From contig NZ_BLJU01000016.1 of the NCBI RefSeq assembly GCF_009932725.1, positions 93,073 to 157,072 on the forward strand: a stretch of 64,000 nucleotides of DNA. Reading direction: 5' to 3'. The position numbers and the translations under genes were made by a program. The stretch is from Pseudomonas yangonensis (GTDB lineage Bacteria; Pseudomonadota; Gammaproteobacteria; Pseudomonadales; Pseudomonadaceae). The first letter of the stretch is position 1, and the number at the start of each line of letters is the position of its first letter. Positions 1 through 8,117 of the stretch are shown here, piece after piece. The notes beneath the pieces are model-generated. The model had not been told where the DNA came from and searched no databases. It saw nothing but the letters and a program-made list of their open reading frames with translations.

Positions 1-2
1 GC

Positions 3-3000
3 CTGAACGGCGATGATGCCAACAATGTCATCGGCACCTACAGCGCAGCGACCAATACCATCACCTTTGCCGGGCTGAACATCTCGGTTAACGATGGCAG
101 CGCTGAAACCTACACCATCAACGCCTACTACAACGACACGACCGGTCTGGTCGGGGGGCAGACCTACGTCTTGTCCATCGACGGCGATACGGACGTCACC
201 ACCACGGCTGGCACGCGCATGCAGACGGGGCAGGCGGCGGTAACCAACGGCGGCGGGACCGAAGTCATCGTCAATATGGCGCCCACTGCCACCAACCTCA
301 CCCAGACCGTCACCTACACCGAAGACACGCCCTCTGTGGCACTTGGCGATATCGTCATTACCGACACCGATATCGGCGACACACTGACCTTGAGCAACGT
401 CGCTGCAGGCAGCCTGAGCACTGGCACCTTCGGTGACGCGACCTCCACCTATAACGCCGGTACTGGTGTCTGGACGGTGGTCGGCTCGGTGAGCGACGTC
501 AATGCCGCACTGGCAGCGGTAGCTTTCGCACCTGCGGCCAACTGGGACCAGGACATCACCATCACCACCCGTGTACGCGATGCCATGGGCAGCGGGCCTG
601 CCGATGGCGCGATCACGCTCGACGTCACCCCCGTGAACGATGCGCCTACCGATATCGCGCTATCGGCTGTCACGGTGAGCCACTCCGGCGGCATCAACGC
701 GAGCGTTGGTAGCCTATCCACCACCGATGTCGACACTGGCCAGACGCACACCTACGCATTGGTCAGCGGCATGGGCGACACCCACAACGCTTTGTTCTCC
801 ATCCAGGGTGGCATGCTGCGCGCCAACGACGCGGCAGCCCTTGCCCCAGGTGCGTACAGCGTACGCATTGCAACCAACGACGGCAGCGCCACCTTCGAGA
901 AAAGCTTCACCATCACCGCAACGGATGACGTTGCCCCCACCGTTACCGCGATCAACCGTGATGGCGCTGCCCTGACGAATGCCACCAGCCTGGCTTATAC
1001 CATCACCTTCAGTGAGGCAGTGACGGGCGTAGACGTCTCCGACTTCACCCTGAGCGCGACCGGTACGGCAGCCGGCACCATTGCCGGCATCAATGGCTCC
1101 GGCAATACCTACAACCTCATAGTGGACGGCGTGAGCGGCGAGGGAACCTTGAGGCTGGACCTCAACAACTCGGGAACCGGGGTCGGCGATGTCAATGGCA
1201 ACCTCATCGTAGGCGGCTTCACCGCCGGGCAGAGCTACTTCGTCGATACCACACCGCCAAGCGCCACGATTGTCGTATCTAGCTCCACGCTTCTGGCCGG
1301 TCAAACCAGCTTGGTGACCATCACCTTCAACGAAGCGGTAACGGGCCTTACAGTCGATGACCTGACAGTGCCCAACGGCTCCCTGAGCACCCCCAGTTCC
1401 TCTGATGGCGGTGTTACCTGGACCACCACCCTGACCCCCACGGCCAGCATCACCGACCCCGCCAACCTGATCACCCTCGACAACTCGGGTGTTACCGACC
1501 TTGCAGGTAATGCAGGTACAGGCGTCAGTACGTCGAACAACTACGCCATTGATACCGCTCGGCCGAGCGCCACCATCGCGGTGGTCGACGACGCATTGAA
1601 AGTTGGCGAAACCACTGAAGTCATCATCACCTTCAGCGAAGCCGTGCTGGGTTTCACCTTGGGTGACCTGACAGTGGCCAACGGTACCTTGAGTGCACTC
1701 ACCACCAGCGACAACATGACCTGGACGGCAAACCTGACCCCCAACGGCGGGGTCTCAGATTTCACCAACCTGATCACTCTCGACCTGACGGGAGTACAAA
1801 ACCTCTCCGGCAACGCAGGTATAGGCAGCGTCGACTCCAACAATTACTCCATCGACACACTGGCGCCGACGGTCGGCTCCGTCAGTGTGCCGGCCAATGG
1901 CACCTATGGCATAGGTGCGGACCTCACCTTCACCGTTAACTTCAGTGAAGCGATCAACGTGGGCGGCGCGCCACGCATCGCGTTGCTGATCGGTGCCGAT
2001 ACGTACTATGCGAATTACGTCTCCGGCTCGGGCACATCGGCGCTGCAGTTCAGCGCTACTATCCAGCCAGGCTGGCTCGATGCGAATGGCATCACCGTCA
2101 GCTCGCTTTCCCTTAACGGCGGCACACTGGCTGATCTGAGCGGCAACAACGCAGTGCTCACGCTCAACTCGGTTGGCAGTACCACAGCTGTGCTTGTAGA
2201 CGGTATAGCGCCCAGCGCGCCGTCGGTGCCGACACTTCAGCCAGCTTCGGACACCGGCGCCAGCAACAACGACGGTGTCACCCGCGACGCCACCCCGACC
2301 CTAACGGGAACTGCCGAATCCGGTGCCACGGTCAGCTTGTACATTGGCACCACGCTGCTGGGCAGCACCACGGCCGATGGCGCCGGCAACTGGAGCATCA
2401 CCAGCTCTGCGCTGGCCGACGGCAGCCATGCCCTGACGGCCCAGGCCACCGATGCAGCGGGTAACAAATCGATGGTCAGCAGCCCTCTGCTCATCACCAT
2501 CGACACGACAGCGCCTGCCTTCGACTCTGCAGGTAGCACGCCCGTGGATGATGCGACCGGCGTTTCCATCACCAGCGACCTCGTACTGAAGTTCTCCGAG
2601 CCGCTGAGCATGGCCGGTAGCGATCTTTCCCGCGTCTATCTCAAGAGCACGGCTACCGACACATTGGTGCCGGCTACCATCGCCATCAACGCTGACGGCG
2701 CGCTGGTCATCAACCCCGCCGACAACCTGGCGTACGGCAGCAGCTACTACATCACCTGGGACGCAGACGTGCTGCAGGACCTGGCAGGCAATGCCGCCGC
2801 CGCTGTGGCCGACAAGACCACCTACAACTTTACTGCACAGCCTGCACCGTCCTCGCCTCAGCCAACGCCGACGCCGGGGCCTGACGGCGACAACGTGAGT
2901 ACCGAAGAAGAAAACGCCGTGCCTGGCCTGCCGACACCCGACGGTGGCGCGCCGCTGCAGGGCGATGGTAACGGCGACGGCATCCTCGACAGCCAACAGC

Positions 3001-4298
3001 GCGAGGTTACCTCGCTGATGTTCCGCCAGACTGGCCAGATCAGCACCGATCCCTTGGCGCTGCAAACACCGCTCACCCTGGTGGCCAACAGCCTCGCCGG
3101 CCAGATCAGCCCCGACGGCAGTGCCCAGATCACCTACCTCGAGCAACTGGATGCGCCTGCCATCCTGCCGGGTGGCCTGAGTGCGCCCCTGGGTTTGCTG
3201 GCGTTCGCCACCAAGGTGGGCATCCCGGGCTCCGTTGAAACCTTCAGCCTGTTCGTCGACGCCAGCCTCGGCATCAACGGCTACTTCAAGCAGAACGCCA
3301 GCGGCGTATGGGTGAACCTGGCCGACCCGGCGAACGGCGGCCAGATCGTCACCGAGTACGGCAAGACCCGCCTCGACTTCGTGATTCAGGATGGCGGCGA
3401 ATTCGATAGCGATGGCAAGGCCGATGGCATCATCACCGACCCCGGCATCCTCGGCATCGTTGCCGAAAATGTCGCGTGCCCCCACGACCCGTTCCGTATC
3501 GATGCGGACCAGGACCAGATCCCTGATGCCATCGAGTTGCTCACGGGCACCGACGTCAACCAGAAAGACAACGATGTCTTCGGTAACGCCAGTCAGTGGG
3601 TCAACCAATTGTGGCGAGACCTCTATGGCCGCGAGGGGCACGGTGACAGCCAGGCCACCGAGCTGGCCAGCCAACTCAGCCAGGGCAACATCGGCAAGGT
3701 CGAAGTGTTGAGCCAGGTGCTGGGCAGCAGCGAACTGGATACCCATGCCGCCGCTATCATTCGCCTCTACCACGCCATTCTGGACCGTAGCCCGGAACTT
3801 TGCGGTTATGACTACTGGCTGGCTCGCGCCAACGAAAACGTAGGCCAGGCGCAAATAGGCGAGGCGTTCCTGAACTCCCCCGAATTCATGGCGCAACACG
3901 CTGACTTGAGCAACAGCCAGTTCGTCGACTTCATCTACCAGAACGTGCTCGGGCGTGCGGCGGATGCCGAGGGTGGTGCCTGGTGGCTGGATAAGATCGA
4001 CACCGGCGTGGCCTCCCGTGGCGGCATGCTCTACGGTGTTTCCCAATCCAGCGAATATAAGGCCGCGATGGCTGATGACGTAGCGGTTGACCTGCTCTAC
4101 CTGGGCTTGCTAAACCGCGCACCGGATGCCGAGGGCCGCGATTTCTGGCTCCATCACTATGCCGCAATTGGCGATATCACCCAGTTCATGGCGGTGTCGA
4201 CCGCGACCGCGGAGTACCACGACCGCTTCCTGCCGGGCGATGGAAATGTGATCGGCATCGTCGGCGTGCCGGCAGTGGTCGACATAGGTCTGGGTTAA
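3..4298 (+). CDS. Large Ig/cadherin-repeat surface protein with choice-of-anchor-U and C-terminal DUF4214 modules (5' end outside window)
   Basis: The reading frame is open from the first base, so the start lies upstream; about 1,431 codons are visible. Repeated beta-sandwich modules come first: cadherin-like segments (about nt 275-920, with the motif EDTP and linkers such as VNDAPTDIAL) and then several Ig-like repeats with the recurring phrase ITFSEAV or ITFNEAV (about nt 930-2850). A Pro-rich linker (nt 2840-2880) precedes a DGNGDG calcium-type loop, a domain resembling the choice-of-anchor-U family (nt 3150-3460, ending in DSDGKADGIITDPG), a second Asp-rich loop, and three or four DUF4214 units (nt 3600-4240, for example LGRAADAEGGAWWLDKID). 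The protein is acidic with two visible cysteines and ends in the hydrophobic tail VDIGLG, as type I secretion substrates often do. It is probably an exported adhesin or matrix protein, perhaps carried by the type I system at 19-23.6 kb; the substrate link is inference. Confidence 0.8.
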   Translation: MNGDDANNVIGTYSAATNTITFAGLNISVNDGSAETYTINAYYNDTTGLVGGQTYVLSIDGDTDVTTTAGTRMQTGQAAVTNGGGTEVIVNMAPTATNLTQTVTYTEDTPSVALGDIVITDTDIGDTLTLSNVAAGSLSTGTFGDATSTYNAGTGVWTVVGSVSDVNAALAAVAFAPAANWDQDITITTRVRDAMGSGPADGAITLDVTPVNDAPTDIALSAVTVSHSGGINASVGSLSTTDVDTGQTHTYALVSGMGDTHNALFSIQGGMLRANDAAALAPGAYSVRIATNDGSATFEKSFTITATDDVAPTVTAINRDGAALTNATSLAYTITFSEAVTGVDVSDFTLSATGTAAGTIAGINGSGNTYNLIVDGVSGEGTLRLDLNNSGTGVGDVNGNLIVGGFTAGQSYFVDTTPPSATIVVSSSTLLAGQTSLVTITFNEAVTGLTVDDLTVPNGSLSTPSSSDGGVTWTTTLTPTASITDPANLITLDNSGVTDLAGNAGTGVSTSNNYAIDTARPSATIAVVDDALKVGETTEVIITFSEAVLGFTLGDLTVANGTLSALTTSDNMTWTANLTPNGGVSDFTNLITLDLTGVQNLSGNAGIGSVDSNNYSIDTLAPTVGSVSVPANGTYGIGADLTFTVNFSEAINVGGAPRIALLIGADTYYANYVSGSGTSALQFSATIQPGWLDANGITVSSLSLNGGTLADLSGNNAVLTLNSVGSTTAVLVDGIAPSAPSVPTLQPASDTGASNNDGVTRDATPTLTGTAESGATVSLYIGTTLLGSTTADGAGNWSITSSALADGSHALTAQATDAAGNKSMVSSPLLITIDTTAPAFDSAGSTPVDDATGVSITSDLVLKFSEPLSMAGSDLSRVYLKSTATDTLVPATIAINADGALVINPADNLAYGSSYYITWDADVLQDLAGNAAAAVADKTTYNFTAQPAPSSPQPTPTPGPDGDNVSTEEENAVPGLPTPDGGAPLQGDGNGDGILDSQQREVTSLMFRQTGQISTDPLALQTPLTLVANSLAGQISPDGSAQITYLEQLDAPAILPGGLSAPLGLLAFATKVGIPGSVETFSLFVDASLGINGYFKQNASGVWVNLADPANGGQIVTEYGKTRLDFVIQDGGEFDSDGKADGIITDPGILGIVAENVACPHDPFRIDADQDQIPDAIELLTGTDVNQKDNDVFGNASQWVNQLWRDLYGREGHGDSQATELASQLSQGNIGKVEVLSQVLGSSELDTHAAAIIRLYHAILDRSPELCGYDYWLARANENVGQAQIGEAFLNSPEFMAQHADLSNSQFVDFIYQNVLGRAADAEGGAWWLDKIDTGVASRGGMLYGVSQSSEYKAAMADDVAVDLLYLGLLNRAPDAEGRDFWLHHYAAIGDITQFMAVSTATAEYHDRFLPGDGNVIGIVGVPAVVDIGLG

Positions 4299-4303
4299 GC
4301 TGC

Positions 4304-4349
4304 GACCTGGCCGATCCATATGCACTAGCGTAAATGGACAGGCCAGGTC
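4304..4349 (+). terminator. Stem-loop after the large repeat protein
   Basis: GACCTGGCC (4304-4312) pairs with GGCCAGGTC (4341-4349), and inside it TCCAT (4315-4319) pairs with ATGGA (4334-4338). It starts six bases after the stop codon. There is no T-run, so it may be a Rho-assisted terminator or an mRNA-stabilising hairpin rather than a classical terminator. Confidence 0.4.
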
Positions 4350-4695
4350 GAATAGCCTGCCATTGTCCCAATTCTGTTCACTCAAGACTCCTGCGCTTGA
4401 CTGCCCCTTCCCGTTCGGCGCGGGGCGCGTCTGGCGGATAGGGGGGGCGGGCAAGAGGCTGATTGCTTTCGCTCTTTATTACGTGAGCGGCATCAAGCCG
4501 TTGCCGGCTACAAGCGTTTGGGCGTGATGCACCGCGGGACCTGATCAAAGAAAGGCGCGAGAGCCGGTAATGTGCTCTAAAGCTAGTTGAGTAATCTGCG
4601 CTCGCCTGCAGCACCAGCGCTATGCAGCAGATGTTGATTGGCGTTGCGGTCGGCTAAAACCCCCATTGCAGAGCCATCGCACAGTATTTTATTTG
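4350..4695. other. Gene-free stretch
   Basis: No convincing gene or RNA was seen here. It contains CTGTTCACTCAAG at 4374-4386, which matches 12 of 13 bases of the end of the repeat element at 26.5 kb, and a GC-rich patch near 4410-4450. The upstream region of the next gene lies at its right edge. Confidence 0.5.
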
Positions 4696-4725
4696 TTTAC
4701 CGCCTGTCGCTGCGCTCGATATCAT
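4696..4725 (+). promoter_or_regulatory. Possible sigma-70 promoter for the 317-residue DUF4214 gene
   Basis: TTTACC (4696-4701) and TATCAT (4720-4725) are 18 bases apart in a locally AT-rich stretch, 45 bases before the ATG. The -10 element matches five of six consensus bases and the -35 four of six. Read by eye only. Confidence 0.35.
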
Positions 4726-4770
4726 TTTGCCTTCATATGACTGTCACATGGACAATGGAGTTTCACTAGC

Positions 4771-5724
4771 ATGGCAAGCGCATCCTCTCTCGCAATGGTC
4801 CAGAAAGCCTACGTCGCCTTCTATGGGCGACCGGCTGACTACGCCGGCCAGCAGTTCTGGGCTCAGGTACTGGAACAGAGCGGCGGCAACCTGGCTTCCA
4901 TCATCGATGCCTTCGGGGCCTCGGCTGAAAGCACCGCGCTTTACGGCGCAGGCACCACGCTGCAGCGAGTCGAGAAAATCTATCTGCAACTGTTCAACCG
5001 TGAAGCGGAAGAGTCGGGCAAACAGTGGTGGGCCAATCAGATCGACTCAGGCAATGTTTCGCTGCAAAGTGCAGCCCTGTCGATTCTCAACGGCGCCACC
5101 AGTGGCGATGATCTGGTCATCGTCAACAAGAAGGTCGAAGCCGCCGCGCTTGCGACCACGCAAATGGAAAGCAAGGGCCTGAGCGGCTCCTATGACGAGC
5201 GCGATATCGATGCGGCGCGTAGCTTTCTGAGCAACATTGGCAAGGAGTCGACATCTGCCCAGATCTCCACGGCTGTCAGCGCATTTCTCGGTCAGGTAGA
5301 GGCCTCGCCGCCCATCAAGCCTCTGCCGAAAATTTACGATGATCGTCAGGCCGACACCTCCGCGCAGCTCAGCAAGCTGACCAAGATCACCTTCGATACC
5401 CATGTCGAGGGCGTGCTGGGGCTGCGCTACAACCAGGACGGGCAAATCTACAAGGACATCTCCGACGGCTACACCTTCACCGCACCCAGGGACGGCGTGC
5501 TGCAGATGGATTTCTATGGTGACCCCAGCATCTACGTCAAGGTGGCGGGGCTGTTCGACAATTACGTCAGCAAGGCCACCTATCGTGGCCCGGCAGAGGA
5601 CTACCATTACCAGGCGACCGCGACCGTATTCGCCGGTGAGCAGGTGATTATCCAGCTGGGTGGTGGTGAGCTTAACGCTGCTGGCCAGGGCAGCTATTAC
5701 AACTTCGACTTTGCCATCATCTGA
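4771..5724 (+). CDS. DUF4214 protein with C-terminal beta-rich domain, probable type I secretion substrate
   Basis: This 317-residue protein has no signal peptide, no membrane segment and no cysteine. Residues 8-80 hold two DUF4214 repeats (AYVAFYGRPADYAGQQFW and IYLQLFNREAEESGKQWW), followed by a helical stretch to about residue 175. After the linker SPPIKPLPK comes a beta-rich C-terminal domain of unknown fold (about 195-317). The chain ends NFDFAII; a hydrophobic-acidic terminus of this kind is common in substrates of type I systems whose ATPase lacks a peptidase domain, such as the one at 21867-23585. A GGAG ribosome site (4757-4760) supports the ATG. The DUF4214 part matches the neighbouring proteins, while the C-terminal domain matches nothing I recognise. 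Its role, perhaps anchoring or capping a surface layer, is inference. Confidence 0.75.
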   Translation: MASASSLAMVQKAYVAFYGRPADYAGQQFWAQVLEQSGGNLASIIDAFGASAESTALYGAGTTLQRVEKIYLQLFNREAEESGKQWWANQIDSGNVSLQSAALSILNGATSGDDLVIVNKKVEAAALATTQMESKGLSGSYDERDIDAARSFLSNIGKESTSAQISTAVSAFLGQVEASPPIKPLPKIYDDRQADTSAQLSKLTKITFDTHVEGVLGLRYNQDGQIYKDISDGYTFTAPRDGVLQMDFYGDPSIYVKVAGLFDNYVSKATYRGPAEDYHYQATATVFAGEQVIIQLGGGELNAAGQGSYYNFDFAII

Positions 5725-5994
5725 CGGTCGAGCCAAATACGACTGGTACCGGTGGCGCACTCGACGTCGAGCCGCTGGATAAGGAAATGCATGGTAGGCC
5801 ACAAGCGTTCCTAGCTTGAGCCAGCCAACACAAATGCCCCGGCTTACGGGGCGTTTGCTTATTCGGGCTGCCTAAAGGCCGTTTCGCTACGCGTTGGGAT
5901 ATTAGCGTATGCAATGAGTAGGGGCGTGCTGAAATATACCTGACCCTTTTCCCGCTTTTCCCATAAGTGAAAGCATTAGCAAAATGTGAGCAAA
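5725..5994. other. Gene-free stretch between convergent DUF4214 genes
   Basis: This spacer separates two genes that point at each other. Apart from the stem-loops listed separately, no gene, RNA or promoter is evident. Confidence 0.5.
5832..5856 (+). terminator. Stem-loop terminator candidate after the 317-residue gene
   Basis: AAATGCCCC (5833-5841 region) pairs with GGGGCGTTT across a short loop, including one G-T pair. It lies about 110 bases after the stop codon, and only a short T-rich tail follows. Confidence 0.5.
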
Positions 5995-6022
5995 AAAAAC
6001 CCGGCACGAATGCCGGGTTTTT
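5995..6022. terminator. Bidirectional intrinsic terminator
   Basis: AAAAACCCGGCA (5995-6006) and TGCCGGGTTTTT (6011-6022) form a perfect 12-bp stem with a CGAA loop, flanked by A-runs on the left and T-runs on the right. It ends the minus-strand 592-residue gene, whose stop is 47 bases away, and can also stop the plus-strand gene coming from the left. Confidence 0.85.
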
Positions 6023-6068
6023 ATCGGGTTACAGCAGGCTGTTGCCAGCCCAATGTAATCCTGGTGGC

Positions 6069-7847
6069 TTAGGCAACTTCGAAGTTGACAAAGCCGTTCT
6101 GAGCGTCGAAGGAGAGCTTGTCGACAGTGGTACCGGTCAGGGTGATGGTAGCCACTTCCGGAGTAGCAGCGCTGCTGCCGAACACGCTCTTCTCGATCAC
6201 GACGTCAACGTCAGCACCGTTCTGGATGAAGAAGACTTCCAGAGCGCTGTTGTCGCCGCCAACGATTTTGGTGGGGTTGGTAGCATCGTATTCAGCGGTG
6301 CCGAGCTTGTAGTTGGAGCCGACGTACAGGACGTCGCCTTTGGTTACAGCCAGGTCAAGAGCAGTGGTAGCTTCGCCGAAGACGAACACTTCTTTGGCAG
6401 CAGTACCTGCGTTAGCGTTGGTCAGATCAACCAGGTCGTAGTCGAGGCCAGCTGCATCAGTGATGGCTTTTTCTGCGGCAGTGATAGCATCACCAGCTGC
6501 TTTGTACTCAGCGGCAACGGTACCGGCTTTGCTGTAAGCCTGGGCGGCTTTGACCAGCGCTTCTTGCTCGGCGATGTCTGCCAGCAGGTCTGCTACAACA
6601 CCACCGCTGATGGTGTTGGTGCCAGCGTCATAGCTGTCGTTGGAAGCTGCATCGATCTGGGCGCCAGTGGCGTCGACAGCTGCATCAGCAGTCGACTGTG
6701 CCTTGGTCGCAGCCAGGGTAGCTTTGACATCAGCCAGCAGGTCGTTAGCTGCCTTCAGGTTGGCTACCTGCGCAGGAACAGTAGCGTCGGCGTTGGCGTC
6801 GCTGAATTCCTTGTCGATAACCAGTTGGTTGTTAACGATGCTGAAAACTTTAACGCCATTGGCATCGACAGTAACACCGGTGGTGCCGTCGATGGTCAGG
6901 GTTTCGCCGATGATTGCTTCGGCTTTAACTTTCTCAGCCGCCTGCTCGCCTTGAGCAGCCGCCAGAGTTGCAGCAGCAGCTTTCTGGGCGGCCAGCTGAG
7001 TGTTGAACTTGGTTACCAGGTCAGGCAGACCAGCAGTCTTGGCAACTTCGGCGCGAGAGGCGGAAACGTCGGCAGCTGCTTTGTCCAGTGCGATTTTCAG
7101 CTTGGCAGCATCGCCAGCATCGCCAGCCAGGGTTACGCCAGCATCTACAGCGGTCGCTGCGTTCTGAGCTGCAGTGAGTGCAGCGCCGAACTTGGCGTTG
7201 ATGCCGTTAGCGCCGTCGGCTGCTGCCAGGATTTGTGTGTCGGTCAGACCTTCAGCGGCGTCGCCCAGGAATGCTTTAGCAACTTCTACCTGAGCCTTCT
7301 CAGCAGCTTCGAGCGCTTTCAGGGCGCTGGCCAGCTCGGCATTGCTCACGCCAACGACCTTGCCAACTTCGGTCAGGGCGTCACCAACGGTGCTCAGCTT
7401 GTCGGTAACGGTTTTGATGATGGCGCCGCTCTCGGCTTTGCTCGCTTCGTTGTAAGCGTCGCCTTTGGCGGAGGTGTAGTAGTTGGCAACTACGATCTTG
7501 TTGGAGATCGCTTGAGCGTCTTTGGTGCTCAGGCCGCTCAGCAGGGCTTCGATCAGTTGATCTTCGGTGATAGTGCCGTCTTCGATGGCTTTGGTCCAGA
7601 AGGCTGCGCCTTCGGTGTCAGCTACGCGACCCAGAACGTTCTCGTATACAGCCGCGACTTTCTGGCTGACGGTCAGACCTTCGTACTGGGCGTTGTACTC
7701 ATCGCTGTTGACGAAGGCAGCGTGAACGTTGGCCAGGGACAGGCCGTCGTTGTTGATGGCGCCCAGCCAGAAGTTCAGACCAGCTTGGTCGGCAGCGCGG
7801 CCGAAGTAACCGATGTACAGCTGTTGCAGATCCGATACAGTTGCCAT
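6069..7847 (-). CDS. Alanine-rich DUF4214 protein, candidate surface-layer subunit secreted by the type I system
   Basis: This 592-residue protein begins with two DUF4214 repeats (YIGYFGRAADQAGLNFW near residue 12 and VYENVLGRVADTEGAAFW near residue 67), followed by a long Ala-rich helical region (about 110-470) and a beta-rich end (about 480-592). There is no cysteine, methionine occurs only at the start, and only one histidine is present. No signal peptide is seen. The last residues, NGFVNFEVA, resemble a C-terminal type I secretion signal. Expression is probably strong: the ribosome site GGAGAG lies 8 bases before the ATG, a terminator follows, and the biased codon choice leaves the opposite strand open for 640 codons. 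It lies just downstream of the type I secretion and polysaccharide operon on the same strand. A role as an S-layer-like or biofilm-matrix protein is inference from composition and context. Confidence 0.75.
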   Translation of the reverse strand: MATVSDLQQLYIGYFGRAADQAGLNFWLGAINNDGLSLANVHAAFVNSDEYNAQYEGLTVSQKVAAVYENVLGRVADTEGAAFWTKAIEDGTITEDQLIEALLSGLSTKDAQAISNKIVVANYYTSAKGDAYNEASKAESGAIIKTVTDKLSTVGDALTEVGKVVGVSNAELASALKALEAAEKAQVEVAKAFLGDAAEGLTDTQILAAADGANGINAKFGAALTAAQNAATAVDAGVTLAGDAGDAAKLKIALDKAAADVSASRAEVAKTAGLPDLVTKFNTQLAAQKAAAATLAAAQGEQAAEKVKAEAIIGETLTIDGTTGVTVDANGVKVFSIVNNQLVIDKEFSDANADATVPAQVANLKAANDLLADVKATLAATKAQSTADAAVDATGAQIDAASNDSYDAGTNTISGGVVADLLADIAEQEALVKAAQAYSKAGTVAAEYKAAGDAITAAEKAITDAAGLDYDLVDLTNANAGTAAKEVFVFGEATTALDLAVTKGDVLYVGSNYKLGTAEYDATNPTKIVGGDNSALEVFFIQNGADVDVVIEKSVFGSSAATPEVATITLTGTTVDKLSFDAQNGFVNFEVA

Positions 7848-7925
7848 TTAGCAATCTCTCCAAAAAATTTAAGTCGAATCGACATGTAGACCTGGGTGCA
7901 TAGAGCCCGTCGGCTCGGCCTACCT

Positions 7926-7948
7926 GCCATGCCCCATCGGGGCATGGC
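7926..7948 (-). promoter_or_regulatory. Leader hairpin upstream of the 592-residue gene
   Basis: GCCATGCCCC (7926-7935) pairs perfectly with GGGGCATGGC (7939-7948) around a 3-base loop. It would lie in the 5' leader about 80 bases before the start codon. A second inverted repeat, ATCGAGTGC (7971-7979) and GCACTCGAT (8010-8018), lies further upstream. Possible roles are mRNA stabilisation or regulation; neither is shown by the sequence alone. Confidence 0.45.
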
Positions 7949-8031
7949 CCCCCTTGATGGGTGGTGCTACATCGAGTGCCGAGATGCTCGTTGTCCTAGG
8001 CATTCACACGCACTCGATATCAAGCCCCGTC

Positions 8032-8061
8032 ATGCTACACATTTTTCGTCGCAGGCAACAA
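8032..8061 (-). promoter_or_regulatory. Possible sigma-70 promoter for the 592-residue gene
   Basis: On the minus strand TTGTTG (8061-8056) and TAGCAT (8037-8032) are 18 bases apart. If used, the transcript would have a leader of about 180 bases containing both inverted repeats. The match is modest. Confidence 0.3.
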
Positions 8062-8117
8062 GACCAATAGCAAAATGATGTGAGTAATTTCAGGGTTATG
8101 GCGCCAATTTTCTGCCT

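Noticed and set aside
1381..1900. Tandem repeats considered as a CRISPR-like array
   Set aside because: The similarity is between protein-coding Ig-like modules of about 300 bases; there are no short identical repeats with unique spacers anywhere in the window.
2301..4046. 581-codon minus-strand open frame opposite the large repeat protein
   Set aside because: A shadow of the GC-rich real frame with no family features.
5967..7889. 640-codon open frame on the plus strand across the 592-residue gene
   Set aside because: It is the mirror of biased codon use in the real minus-strand gene; its translation is rich in Ser, Gly and Val with no domain, and it lacks a ribosome site.
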